Assembly (NCBI GenBank): GCA_030052745.1
Contig: JANBVO010000012.1
Coordinates: forward strand, 620,001 to 684,000
Origin: Pleurostoma richardsiae
Taxonomy: Eukaryota > Ascomycota > Sordariomycetes > Calosphaeriales > Pleurostomataceae
DNA: 64,000 nucleotides
Direction of reading: 5' to 3'
Part shown: piece after piece, positions 44,348 to 55,920 of the stretch
Layout of the letters: the number at the start of each line of letters is the position of its first letter
Numbering within the stretch: the first letter of the stretch is position 1
Translations under genes and position numbers: made by a program
Notes under the pieces: generated by a model
Told to the model about the DNA's origin: nothing
What the model saw: the letters and a program-made list of their open reading frames with translations, nothing else
The model's database searches: none

Positions 44348-44946
44348 AGTACGAATCAATAGAGAGCAAAAGCCTCCGATAGTGGGGATGTCTGATTATA
44401 GCATGGTACTGGGAGCTGACTCAAGCGGCGTTCTTGCTGAAGCGTGTTGAGAAGGCGAAGCGCAAGGGCTTGTTTGCAAGCTCTACGCCGGCTTTATATG
44501 TCTCCGGTCGATCGGACAAAGCGGGACGTTGGCGAAGGCGTAGCTCAGTGATGAGAGGAGCATGAGATTTCAGCCTTCCAGGAGCCCTGTTATTCAGAAA
44601 ATAGATTTCGAGAGTCTTATCCATGCCTATGGTACAACGTGACGGTCAATGATACGGCAGTGCCGTCGACAGCCCCCTTTTGGCGCACTGGAAACTTCGC
44701 AGAATCCCTAACAAGCACTTTACTTCTTTGCCAAGTGTGGTCTACTACTAAAGCAGGTGGTCTTTTAAGGCGTATTGTCTTAAGGAGCGAAGATCGTCAT
44801 TGCCACCGTCATTTCAGGTTCAGATTATTTTTCCAAGACCAGATATCTTATTCAGAGGCCTTTGATATCATTGAACAATGATATCCAACAAGATTCCTAG
44901 GATATATTTGCTTATCCATGGCTCATTCCCCATTTTCCACGATAAC
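44348..44946. other. 3' region between convergent exonuclease-like gene and LYS4
   Basis: 599 nt, AT-rich toward the right, with nothing recognised. Confidence 0.4.
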
Positions 44947-47386
44947 TTATACCCTAGAGATCTGATTCTTCACCCACTTTTCCAAGCCTCCCATCGCAAC
45001 AATCGCCTGCACGTTCGGCGGCAGCTCCCCAACCTTCTGGCTCCATGTCTCTCCACCCTCGCCCTCAGTGACCGTGACCTTACTACTTCGCACATCCCAG
45101 TCAAACGTCCACCCTGTCCGCCTTGTCCGCACTTTTTCGCCGCCGCCAAACTCCTCCCTTAGCCGCCTCACCAGCCTCGGCACTTCCACCCCCATAAGCG
45201 CATTATTGATGCAATTCCTGCTGAATATGTTTCCAAAGCTCCCTGCCACCACGAGCGGGATCCCCTTCGCAAGGATCGCTGTAGCCGCCTGCTCGCGCGA
45301 GCTTCCACATCCAAAATTGAAGCCCGCCACTAATATGTCGCCAGGTTGGGCTAGGGATGAGAAGGAGGGGTCGTAGTTCTCCATGACCACCTGCGCCATA
45401 ATGTCGCGCGTAATGTCATCCCGGTAGGTGTACTTGCCCGGGTAGATGCCGTCTGTGTTGATGTTGTCGGCGTCGCAAAAGACGATCTCGCCTGATACTT
45501 CCTCGGGGAAGCCCGGGAGGACCTCAATCAGTGTCTCGCCAGTCTGGTCTGCAGCCGAGTTTACGGTAGCATCCATTATGGTGTTGCCAACAGCACCTGT
45601 AGCAGCGACAGGGCTGCTCTCAAAGCTCTTCTTAGCTGAGGAGATTATACTCTCAGCTTCTGCCACGAGACTTTCCAACGCATCGACGACGCTCGCCGCT
45701 CGGTCCTCCTCGGCATTGCCGTTACCCTCGCCGATGATGACCTTCTCAACGCCCTCGGGCTTCTGGTACCAGCCGGGCCCGGCTATTTCCCCCTTTAGCG
45801 CACTTGCGGCAACGACTTCAGGACTGGCTAAGTAGGCATGCGCCAACGTGCTCCCCATACGCCCGTTCCAGTTGCGGTTGGAGGTGCTAATACCGACGTC
45901 TCCGGGCTTTAAAAGACCGCGACCGAGCCCGATGCAAGCATTACACGCAGCAGGGTTTTCGATACAACCGGCGTCAAGCAGGACACGCCAGTCTCCAGAT
46001 TGTTCCGCAATCTTTTGCTCCAGTAGGGAAGCGGCCGAAATATAGAACTCCACGCCGGGCGCAATCTTAGGAATGGGGCCACCCTTGGCCGCTTCTCTGA
46101 AGACGTTTGCGGCGGCAGCAATGTCTGAGGCGCGCGAGTTGGTACATGAGACGAGATAGGCCTTGTTGATTTTGATGCCTTGTGCCTCTAGGTCCTTGAC
46201 CGGCGTGGCCACCTTGACTGAGTTAGGGCCAGAGACATAGGGCGATAACGTAGACAAATTGAGGTATAGAGACTTGGCGTAAGTCGCTCCTAGATCCGGT
46301 CTCAGAGGATCTCGAAAGAGTTCCTCCACCTTGTTGTGCGTGACTCGAGCCCTGCCGCCAAGATCTGGGTTCAAGATAACCGACGCCGTTGCCTTAGCGC
46401 GTAGCCAGGCTTGCAGTGTAGCGTCTATTGGGAAAATACCAGCTACAGCCCCCCACTCGGTAGTCATGTTTGAGATAGTGAGCCTATCGTCGATCGGTAG
46501 GGTACTGAGCGTACGTTCCGAGCCTGTGAATTCGATGGCATGGTTCAACACCTCATCCTGGTTGAATAACGCGCATAGTGCGATAATAACATCCTTGCCT
46601 GTGACGCCTTGCGGTAGTAAGCCAGTAAAGGTGACCTTCGCGATAGGGGGAATCTGCCACCACGTCTGTCCAGTCGCCCAGATGCTCGAGGCATCCGATC
46701 GCACGACTGGTGTTCCAAGGGCACCAACCCCTCCATACATGTTTGAGTGTGAGTCTGAGGCCACTGTGAGCGTCCCCGGCCACGCATAGCCTTCCTCGAT
46801 CATGATCTGGTGGCCGATACCTCGACCAGCGTGATAGAAATCAACACCATGTTGCCGGGCAAAGTTTTCGATGTTTCTGTATTTCTTAAGATTGCTCTCG
46901 CTCTTATTTTGGACATCGTGATCCAAGCAAATGACTATTTGCCGGTTGTTGAAGATCTTAGTAGCGCCGAGAGATGTGAACTTCGTTATTACGGGGGAAG
47001 AGTTGTCGTGGGTCATGCATTGCGCTGGCGAGATAGAGACATAGTCGCCGGCCCTGACCTTCTTGCCCGGCGGGAGCCCAATCGAGTATTTCTGCACGAT
47101 TTTCTCGATCAAGGTTTGCGGATTTTCGACTCGGGCAGATGGTGCGGCGGATAGTAGCACCGCTTGATCCTCAATCTCGGAGTGGAACGCATTCTGTGTC
47201 CGCACCGGCGTTGTGTAATACGCCTGACGATATTGTCGACTTGCGTATGGCGTCACTGCGAGCCTCCCCCAGCCACGCCTCGCGCCAGCGGTTGCCAGGC
47301 TTCTCCCCTGCACCAAGGTCAGCTGAGATAGTCGCTGCTACCAAGAGAAGCGGTCCGCATATCCGACTTACCACGAGAACAGTCAT
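44947..47386 (-). CDS. LYS4: Homoaconitase, mitochondrial
   Basis: Hydrates homo-cis-aconitate to homoisocitrate in the fungal alpha-aminoadipate lysine pathway, in the mitochondrial matrix, using a [4Fe-4S] cluster. A five-codon first exon (47386-47372, MTVLV) and exon 47307-44947 give 791 residues. The long exon has no ATG near its start, and the GTAAGT donor with a GCTGAC branch supports the small exon. The N-terminus is Arg-rich and lacks acids ([15 protein letters not shown]), a matrix signal. Cluster ligands lie in SCTNSR and CNACIG. The swivel domain carries [15 protein letters not shown]. Isopropylmalate isomerase is excluded by length and sequence. Confidence 0.95.
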
Positions 47387-48182
47387 CACAGATGAAACAA
47401 AACGGATAACAATATCTGGTTGGCATAAACAAGACCAGTTAACCGCCAGATCGTCCCGAATAACCTATCTCACGAATTCTGAGTCGTCGTTATGTAGACT
47501 GAATGGAATTAGGATGCCGATTTTTCGCGCCCGGAATGAAAGCGGTCGGAACCGGCAGAAAGCACTGGCCACCATAACTAACTATCAACAAACGGAGCAC
47601 CTGATCCGCCACGTGAGAAGCCACTTTATATACCAGGTTGATCACGCTCTTTTAATGCCACCGCACACGAGGTTAGGCATAACCTGACACCGGGAGGGGG
47701 TTGCAAACCTGACAACGCTTGTAGGTCACAATGAAAATCATATACCTCTCTTAAGAAGCTCTCATCGCCCCTAAAACCCCCAGAACTAATCATAACTGTG
47801 AAGGCTTGACACGGAGGGTGGCCCAGACGTGTGGCCTAGCGTGGGCTATACTCAGTTAAAGAAGAGAAAGGAGAAAAGGAAAAGGTAAGCTGACCCGGCC
47901 TCTAGAAAAGGAGGGTCCGGGCCAGTGCGCGTTACCGGGTCAACGCGCGCATATAGGTTCGGAAGAACGCGTTCGGGCCTGGACAACAACATCGGGCACC
48001 GGCCCGTCACAATAGCAACTTTAACTGGGGCGGCAGATGGAGGCTCCTGAACACCGCCACAGTCAACACCCCGAGCGTACCCACCGTACACCCTCTACGC
48101 ACCTCTGCATAGGTTAAAGCAGCAGCAGCACCGGCCCACTCACGAAGAAGGAAATGGGCGAGGGCAAGATTCGGGCAGCACT
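47387..48182. other. Intergenic with purine-rich stretch
   Basis: 796 nt. A purine-rich run at 47857-47886 precedes a GC-rich block (47895-48090). The block could be a repeat remnant, but it has no recognisable coding domain or terminal repeats, so no element is called. Confidence 0.3.
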
Positions 48183-50650
48183 TTATTCTGTAACACCTTC
48201 TGTATCGGCTCTATCGCGTTCGATATCAGAGTGGCGAAGAAGTTCTATCAGCACTTCAAGGTGTCCTCTGGCAGAGGCGTGCCAAATAGCATTTCGCCCT
48301 TCTAAGTCGCAGTATCTGAGGTTGACTCTCTGGATAATGTGCTTCGTACAATGAAGATGTCCCTGTCCAACGGCTGCCAATAGTGCAGTAGAGTGGGCCG
48401 GCATGCGGCGATGGCTCTGTTTACCACTGTCGCCCCAGTCTATGAATTCAGCATCTGCATCCACAGTGCTTTGACCGAGAAGATTGATTCCTATATCCTT
48501 AAAGCCATGCTTTGCTGTGTTGTATAGAGGAGTCTTTCCCCACCGGCTGATGGTGTTTGGTTTAGCACCCTTTCCTAGAACCATTTCAACTATGGCTTGC
48601 TTTGAAGGATCTTTATGGCCTCAGCGTTATCAGTGGTGTTGACGTCGTAGTTGTGGACTGTGATGAGCAACTCAACCAGGCTCTGGTGTCCGTCGTAGCA
48701 CGCTTTTGTAATAAACGACTCGATATTGCCGACGAGTCTTGCCATTTGAGTCAGGCTGAGTTTGGAGAAAGTTGATACCTCGGAGTGTCCACTTTGGTTA
48801 ACGGAATGGCCGGCCTCTTCGATCGCCTCTGCTTGTTGCTCGGCAAGTTGGGAATGATATGTCCAATACGCTGTGGCATATTTCGCGAATGGCATAGTCC
48901 CAAGCCTTAGTATCTGATCATCTGGTACAAGAGGAGCCATACTCAGGTACGTGACGCAGAGCCATGCCATCATAGCCTCTGCGCCAGCAAACCAATGTGA
49001 CTTCTTCCGCTCGGAGTACTCCTAAGCAGACTTGTATACCAGGCGGACAACGTCACTTTCCTCATCTACGGTGATGAGACCCGCACAGGCAGCAACCACG
49101 TCATCGATACTGGGGATGTTATCCTCGTCAAGGACCTTATCAGCGGGCTCAAGCGCGAGAACATAGACTAGTTCCTCTATCATAAGTGGTCTTCTTGCGT
49201 AGGTAACGATAAGGAGTCCATTTTTGGCAAGGACTTCGGAGCTAGAGCCTTGTGAACTGACTCGGCGCATTGCTTCTTCATAGGCATCGTCATAGACTGA
49301 TGAACCTGCCAAAAGTTTTGACAGGGCGGCCCGAATTGCCTTTATAGTTTTCTTATCTGTCAACGATCGAAGATGGAGTTCAGCCAGGAGGAACCTAAAT
49401 TTAATAACTATCAGATTTGAGACTATGCGTGTAGACAAGGGTTCTGAACTTGCATTCCCCCACTGGCCTCTATTATAGAGTCTGTAATCTCCAGTTGCAG
49501 TTGCGGTGATCGCAAAACGAATGCGGGTAAAAGCTGGGAGAGATGATCTCTCTGATAGACACGGACGTCTTCATCGCTTGCTCTGATCTCGACGCGGAAG
49601 GCTCTGTTTTCACTGAATGGCCGCTGGATTTCAGGTATATCTCGCGACGTTAGGAAAAGGTTTGCTTTGACCTCAGATCGCAGTTTCAAGAGGTCCTCTA
49701 TGAGAGGCCGTCGGATTCTAGTTGCTAACTTATCTAGAGTATCTACTAGCACATTGATATGGGCGTATTTTGACAGAACAGTCCTAAGGAGCTGGGAGAT
49801 CTGTGGTCGCGGAAGAGCTCGAACTGGTGACCTCTGCTTCTCGTAGATTGATGTTATTGCGTCTGGAATGACGGCCATTTGTTGGAGTGTTGACCGGAGT
49901 ATGCTACGCAGAACCTTAGTAGCATCCTGGCTCTTGTCCTGGTAAGTGCAGTATGCGTAAGTGGGTATCGTATCTGGGTCTGTCCCAAATCGCTCCTGTA
50001 GCTGGGCAATTACAACCGCCATCGTGATTATCTTTCCTGCACCAGGCATTCCAGGGCAGGAGAGAATAGCACCCTTTTCTCCTTGCCATTTGGAGTATTC
50101 ATGTGACTCAAATAGCCACTTCCGTGAGCCGGGCTGGGCGCGACTAACCAGGTCACTCTACTGTGCGGAATGGTCTGTCGTACTGACCCATTCCAGGATG
50201 TCTTGTCGTTTCTGGTCTTCCTGGTGTTCGACAAGCTTGCCCACATTTCGAGCTGTTATCTGGTCGCTGATGGCGTTAAGCAGCGAGACCTGGGAAATGA
50301 TTCGGCCACTGATGTCCCTGATATCGTCACGTTCCCACTTCAGCCTTTTCCAGAGCCTCTTGCCAACGCCACTCTTGCCGACATTTCCTATCTCGCTATA
50401 CTTGTCCAGGGTCTTCTCGAGCTCTCGAAGCAGGTCGTTACAGGCTTTGGCGGCCTCCACCAACCGCTCGCGCTGAGCGTCGGAGAGCTGAATGCTTTGG
50501 ATCTCCGCATCCTGGACAGCGATAGACAGGCCCCGGACATCGTCAGATATGGCCTTGAACTGATCTGGAGCATCGATGAACCGCTTCCGGACCCTGGTCG
50601 CGAGCTCGAACAGGGTCACGAAATCACTGATACTTGAAGCCGAAGCTCAT
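48183..50650 (-). pseudogene. NACHT-ankyrin NLR/STAND gene, decayed
   Basis: Relic of a fungal NLR. The order is an N-terminal coiled domain of the STAND type (TLFELATRVRKRFIDAPDQF, about 50610-50160), the P-loop region PGMPGAGK (usual Thr replaced by Ile), sensor and winged-helix parts (EELVYVLALEPAD), CAGLITVDEESDVVRLV, then ankyrin helices (NAIWHASARGHLEVLIELL). A GC-AG intron at 49453-49395 rebuilds ASGGMFLLAELHL. The frame is interrupted by at least two in-frame TAG codons (50158-50160 and 49022-49024), each where relatives carry Gln, and by frame changes near the start codon and near 48590. It is therefore probably not functional. It would have been a regulated-cell-death or non-self-recognition protein. 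Confidence 0.8.
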
Positions 50651-52200
50651 TGCGTACATCTAAACCTGGACGAAAGCGCACAGAGTGTCTGGTGTCTCCG
50701 CGGGGAAAGAGGCAAAAGGCTGCCGAGCCGAGCCTGATGAGGGGGAACATTGAAAGGTGCCCCATGCTGTTCAGCTGGCTGTGGCTGTGCTATTGGCTGA
50801 GATATCTTGCATGTTAAACAAGATAAGGCCGGGGACATGGTTATGCCACCACAATCATGTGTTCAGAAGGACGAAATCCTCTGGGTTGTATCTTCAGAGG
50901 CCACAAATGATTTCATAGATGAATCTCATCTCATTACTATAAGGCAAATAGCTTGACAGCCGAACTGCTGACGTACAGTCCCACATGCAACCTCCGTGCG
51001 AACACATGAATAACCTGGAAAGCAATCTGTACTCGACGGAGCTGATGCAATGTGATCTTCTCAATACCCATGCCTCAGAGTTCGGGAGACTACTATATAG
51101 ATGACTAGAGAACTATGGGAAGATGTTTGTGCATACGCACGCTGTCTGTCTGTCCGTCCTTGACTTGCGATTCTTCGTTTGGGTACAGCATAACATGCAA
51201 CGCTCAACGGAGACCAGTCATCATTCTTCCGGAGGCTACGATAGCGGCTTGCAGGTGTATCCACTGGGAACCTATGAGCCAAACGTGGCACGCCGACCGT
51301 GCTTTAGGGGCCTTGACCGAGGACTTGCGTCAGTTTACGGAGGTGCTTGCCAACCGCGGCCCGGGAAGTAAGCTCTGTGTGCAAACAATCCCGAGCATAC
51401 CGGAACGGTATGATAGTCCAAGCCGAAAGCCAGTGGACGAGCCGGAAAGCGCACACTCTTCGTGACGGGAGCAGGTGTGCCGCCATTTCAGGGACAAGAG
51501 GCGACACGCCCAGGCAATCAATTCTATTAAGAGCAGCCGACTTCTCCGCCTGCCACCGCATTCAATTGCACCCACTCCTGTCTGTCTTCCCCGGACGGGA
51601 TGATGACATTGTAGAGTACTGTCCAGTCAAGGATACCAGTGTTCTGGATTCAAGAAATTTCGTACCCGCAAGCTGCAGGAACCTGAGGTCCACAGTGGAG
51701 CCCCGCGAGGGGACCGGCCGCTGCGGCAGTGCAAAGTCATCTTTTTGGGGCATCTAATCTCGATTAATCGCGCCACAGGGCGAAAGCTCCCACCAAGGGG
51801 AAAAAGTGACTACCAGCTGCTTGGTCATGATGGGGAAGGAAAGGGGGAGGGAGGATTCCTCGGAGCCCAAGAGATATAAAAAGAAAAACCCCGACCCGGC
51901 GGCACGCAGGGGACGGACTTGAGCGGGTCGGCATGGCCGGGCTTGGCATTCTTCCGGGCCTGTGGGCGAGCGAGTGAGATCGGGCTCCACCGTGCCCTTG
52001 TTTCTTGTGTTGTGCTGTCGCAGACGCGCGTGTGCATTCGCGTCGTGTCCGATACGAAGGGGGACTATTGATTCCGGAAAGCCGGGAAGCGCAAATTTTC
52101 CCAGCGCACGGGTAGCCTTCCCGGAGTCCCCTGAATAAGCAGAGGCCGACCGGTCTCGGCGCGTCATGGCTGGAGGTCGATGATGCTTCGAGGACCCGAG

Positions 52201-52240
52201 CTGCAGCCGTTTGTGCAGCCGTCTGTGCAGCCGTCTGGCC
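52201..52240. repeat. Short tandem repeat, 12-nt unit
   Basis: About three copies of GCAGCCGTCTGT, the first with one change, at the left end of the gene-poor region. A minisatellite-like slip product; no function seen. Confidence 0.6.
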
Positions 52241-53654
52241 GTTGCCGTTGCCTAGAGTATTCCGCGTAATGACAACATCGCTGTTTGCTGGGGCTTCTTG
52301 GTAATATGCCACCTCTCATGTTCTTATTAGTTTTAGAAGGGTGAGGCGAGCCCTGTCCGCTCTGCCTGTGACTCTGAATCTGTGACTGTGTTCCTGGTCG
52401 AGTCTGAAGATGCCAAGGGTGCGTCCATCCTCAATGCACAACCCCGATTTTCTAGGGGTGGGCCGTTGGATATTGTTAGACACGCGGTTTTGTGTGATGA
52501 GGCTGTGCCGTCTGGGCGGATATTAATTGTGCGCTCCTCGGCTGCGTCCCTGCAAACGGCGCGGTTTCTTTGCTCTTTTTATCATGCACTCCGTCTCCGA
52601 TGGAGAATTCCTGCTTTTGTAAGCAGAGACTGGAGTGCAGGGAAGAAAAGACGGCGAATGGAGATTGATGGATGCAGGCGCGCAGCAAGCCAAGCAAGCC
52701 ACTGCCAGCGGTGCCGCACCCGCAGCTGCAGGTACCGTACCGGTACGCACGGGACCGTGGACGCGTGACTGCAGGACGGTGTCTCGCAACTTTCAGCTCG
52801 TATTCCCTGCCATCAACACGCAACGCCTGCAGGTTGGCTGAGGATGGTCTGGGCATCCATGTTATGCGTTTTTTGTGCACGTTTGTACCTTTTGTATCCG
52901 ACATCATGACCGAGGAGCTCGAGTCTCGCTCGACAATCCCCCTCTCAATGAGAACCTCAAACGAACATGGCTTCTTGCGTCGGGGGACGATTTGCAAGCC
53001 ACCAGGGGAAGCTGATACCGCCAAGCTGGGCACTAGGGTGGGGGGTTGAAGGGGTGTGAAACAATAAACACGGCAAGCCACACAAAGCGAGCTGATGCGC
53101 CTTCTGCACCGCGAGGATCCTCGGCCGTCTAGTCTGCAACTGCGGTGAGGTTCATTGCCGGTGGTCACCTCCGTCACTTCGCTGGCTGGCTGGTGACAAG
53201 AAGTGCTACCACCCGCCAGGTCGACGATGTCTTAAGCTGAAATGGTGCGAGTGCGAGTGTGTCTCTTGGCTGGCGAGAGCGAACAACGTGTGTTCCCGAC
53301 GCTGCCGCGGAGATCGGCTGGGTACGGATCTAGACTTTATGAAGGAGCACATTTTGTGCCGGCGCGTTATGATGGTGTGCTGGACGGTGTTGTGAATCTG
53401 AGATGATGTGACCCCAGATAACGTTAAAATTGCCATTTGTTAGAATGTGTTATGACAATTGCGGGCCCTGCATATCCATTCTTAACGGCGGCTAGCAGAA
53501 CCCCTCCTTTTGTTTGAGCGTGCGAGTACATTGCATAATGTGTGTGAAGCAGCAGAATCGGGACAAGATGATCGGCTCCTCAATTTGATGACCCCTGGAC
53601 TCGTCGCTTCCTGTTCCTGGATGACTTTCCAGGTTTGTCCCGGTTGGGCTGCTG

Positions 53655-53766
53655 CCAATTCAGGCGACGAGGAGAGGCCGGGGTCCCGCGTGTTATTGGT
53701 GGGTCATTCCAGCCAATGGCCGGTGGTGAAACAATCGGTCTTTTGCCTAACCGCAGCTGCCATTGG
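53655..53766. promoter_or_regulatory. Cluster of four CCAAT boxes
   Basis: CCAAT at 53655 and 53713 and ATTGG at 53695 and 53762. The fungal CCAAT-binding complex (Hap/CBC) binds such boxes. They lie about 1.1-1.2 kb upstream of the Wsc ATG, so they would mark its promoter if the transcript has a long leader. Confidence 0.35.
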
Positions 53767-54099
53767 CTGGCGGGCTCAACAAGGACCCGCGTCGCTAAGC
53801 CCAGATTAAACACGATCGTGGAACCAGAAAGGAAGGAAAGTACGGAAGTACAAGGAAAAAGGGTGCAGGTACAAGGCCCGGCTGGACTCAACGGTCAGGA
53901 ACGAGAGGGAACCCGCAGGGAACATCCGCCAGCCGGGGCAGGCTACTAGGGGGTTCCGTACCTGCGAGTACCTGCGCTCGTCCTGGCGGGTACACTATTG
54001 GATGCGCTGTGTGGTGGAGGGTACAGCGAATCCTTCCCCCCTGGCGGTGGTACCCAGCAGCGCCCCGGTGGTAATTTCCCATCTTCAGGGAGCGGAGGT

Positions 54100-54400
54100 G
54101 GTCTGAATGCCTCCACTTCTGGCTCCTCCCTCGTCTTTTCCCCCTTCCCACTCTTTTCTCTCTCCTTCCACCACCACAACACCACGCGCTCTTTCTGCCG
54201 CCGCCCCCTTCTCTCCATCCCTCCTCACCCGGCCAGCTAGCCAGCAGCGCACCAGCCAGAGTCACTCGTTTTCCTGGCATTTTCCCTCGTTTCACGTCTG
54301 CCAGTCCATCGTCACTCCACACCAGCCGAGACCTTTTCCCACAATTCTTCCCTTCCTTCCTTCTTCCTCTGCTCTGCCGATTCCCTCTCTTGATTGACTG
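54100..54400. repeat. Pyrimidine-rich low-complexity tract
   Basis: About 300 nt dominated by C and T on the plus strand (TCTTTTCCCCCTTCCCACTC and similar), ending in CATCATCATCAC. Typical of fungal core promoters and leaders; here probably part of the Wsc gene leader. Confidence 0.5.
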
Positions 54401-54885
54401 ACCGGTATCTGCATCATCATCATCACCGCCATCGTCAATCCATCCCTTTCCTTCCTCAGGTTCTCCGTCGAGGAAGCCACACTGACGCCAACGTCCATGT
54501 CCTCTCGCCTGTGAGCCCGTCAATTGCTTAGCCAGGGAGACTCAAGTCGAGGGAAGAGAGATTGGGAGTTCGCCTAGGGACGCAGGAGCGTGGACTCTGA
54601 CGACCGATTATTATTCTCTCATTCCATTCGAGGACCCGACGCCGAACGAAAATCACCGACCGGAGCTGTGCCAGGGCGGGAGGAGTCGATACTCGACGGC
54701 CATTCTATCTATCAGACCATATCGACATCCATCTACCGTCCCATCCTACGACGGTCGCCGAGCTCGAAACCTGACTGCCGATTCTACCATTTCGAGCCCG
54801 CCGTCTGCCATCTCAAGTCGTTAACTCGATCTTGAGATACAATCTATCCCACCTCATCGTTCGAAACATAGGCGTTCTATTCATC

Positions 54886-55920
54886 ATGAAGTCAATAACT
54901 ATTGCCCTGGCTGCTCTCGCCGCGGCCAGCGGTGTCTTTGCCGACACAACATCGGGCTCCAGTGCTTCGACGACTTCCAAGGGTGTCGAGGAGCCCTCTG
55001 CCATGCCGACTCTAGGTGCCCAGATTGTTCAGGGCTGCTTCTCCTCGTACGGAGAGCTAGTTTTCAATTCTAAGCAGGAATACAACTCCAAGAGCAAATG
55101 TGCCCACGATATCTGCTACGCCGCAGGAAAGCTGGTAGCTGGAACTACGGGTGGAAACCAATGCTACTGTGGTGATAAATATCCTCCCAAGATTTCCCTC
55201 GCAAACGACTCGGACTGCAATGCCCCTTGCACGGGCTACGATCCTCAAGCTTGTATGTGACTGCTCATCATGCATGTCCTTTTATATGCCTTGACTTACG
55301 CCCAAGCAGGTGGCGGTATCGGATTCTTCACCATCTACAACACGGGTGTCGACCTAGAAGTTGACTATTCGGATGACTCTGTCGCTTCGTCGTCTGTCTC
55401 GTCGTCCACTGCCGCAGCCAGTACATCGGCCGTCTCAACAGTTTCAGGTGAGCACTGTTGCCACCTTCCAACATAATCAGCACTGACATCTCTGCAGGAA
55501 GCGTAATCTACGTGACGCAAACGGCCGAACCTACGGAATCTACTGCCCCGAAGAAGCATAGCTCAAGCAACGCTGGCGTCATTGCAGGGGTTGTCGTTGC
55601 CGTTGTAGCCGTTGCCGGAATCGTGGGCGGCGTTTTCTTCTTCATGCGCCGGAAGAGGAACCGCGAGATCGAGGAGGAGCACCGCCGAAACGCCGCAGTC
55701 AATGCTTTCATCCACGGTGCCAAGCCTCCGAGCAGCAGCGGAGGTATTTCTTTGACCGATTCCCGACTCGACCCTGTCATGGCCCAGCGCAGGATGAGCG
55801 ATGGCAGCATTGCCGACAACCAAGACTATTCCAGGAGGATCCTCCGAGTGAGTAGTCTGATTCTCTATGATAAGAGAGCCCTTGGCTGACGTGACTCGTT
55901 CCTAGGTTACCAATGCGTGA
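54886..55920 (+). CDS. Wsc-type cell wall integrity sensor
   Basis: Plasma-membrane mechanosensor that reports wall stress to Rho1 and the PKC-MAPK pathway. Four exons, 54886-55252, 55310-55447, 55498-55847 and 55906-55920, give 289 residues. Signal peptide 1-20 (MKSITIALAALAAASGVFA), a cysteine-rich WSC domain from GCFSSYGEL to DPQACGGG with eight cysteines, and a Ser/Thr-rich rod expected to be O-mannosylated come first. One membrane span (AGVIAGVVVAVVAVAGIVGG) is followed by a basic anchor RRKRNREIEEEHRRN and a cytosolic tail ending VTNA from the last 15-nt exon. Each junction completes a glycine- or cysteine-containing motif. The tail end resembles the Rho-GEF-contacting ends of other Wsc proteins. 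Confidence 0.93.

Larger units (their letters stand above)
50651..54885. other. 4.2-kb gene-poor region upstream of the Wsc gene
   Basis: No open frame here resembles a protein family. Landmarks are a TATAAAAA word near 51883, a 12-nt tandem repeat at 52201-52240, GTAC-core words (52730-52747 and 53955-53975), four CCAAT/ATTGG boxes within 112 nt (53655-53766) and a long pyrimidine-rich tract (54100-54400). The final 1.3 kb may be promoter and long 5' leader of the Wsc gene; a non-coding transcript in the rest is possible. Confidence 0.4.

Noticed and set aside
47852-48091. GC-rich block with a short ORF, possibly a repeat-element end
   Set aside because: No terminal repeats, target duplication or known domain could be seen; it needs a copy-number search before naming.
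51764-52312. Minus-strand ORF of 182 codons in the gene-poor region
   Set aside because: Built partly on the 12-nt repeat, no homology-like segments and poor codon logic; treated as chance.
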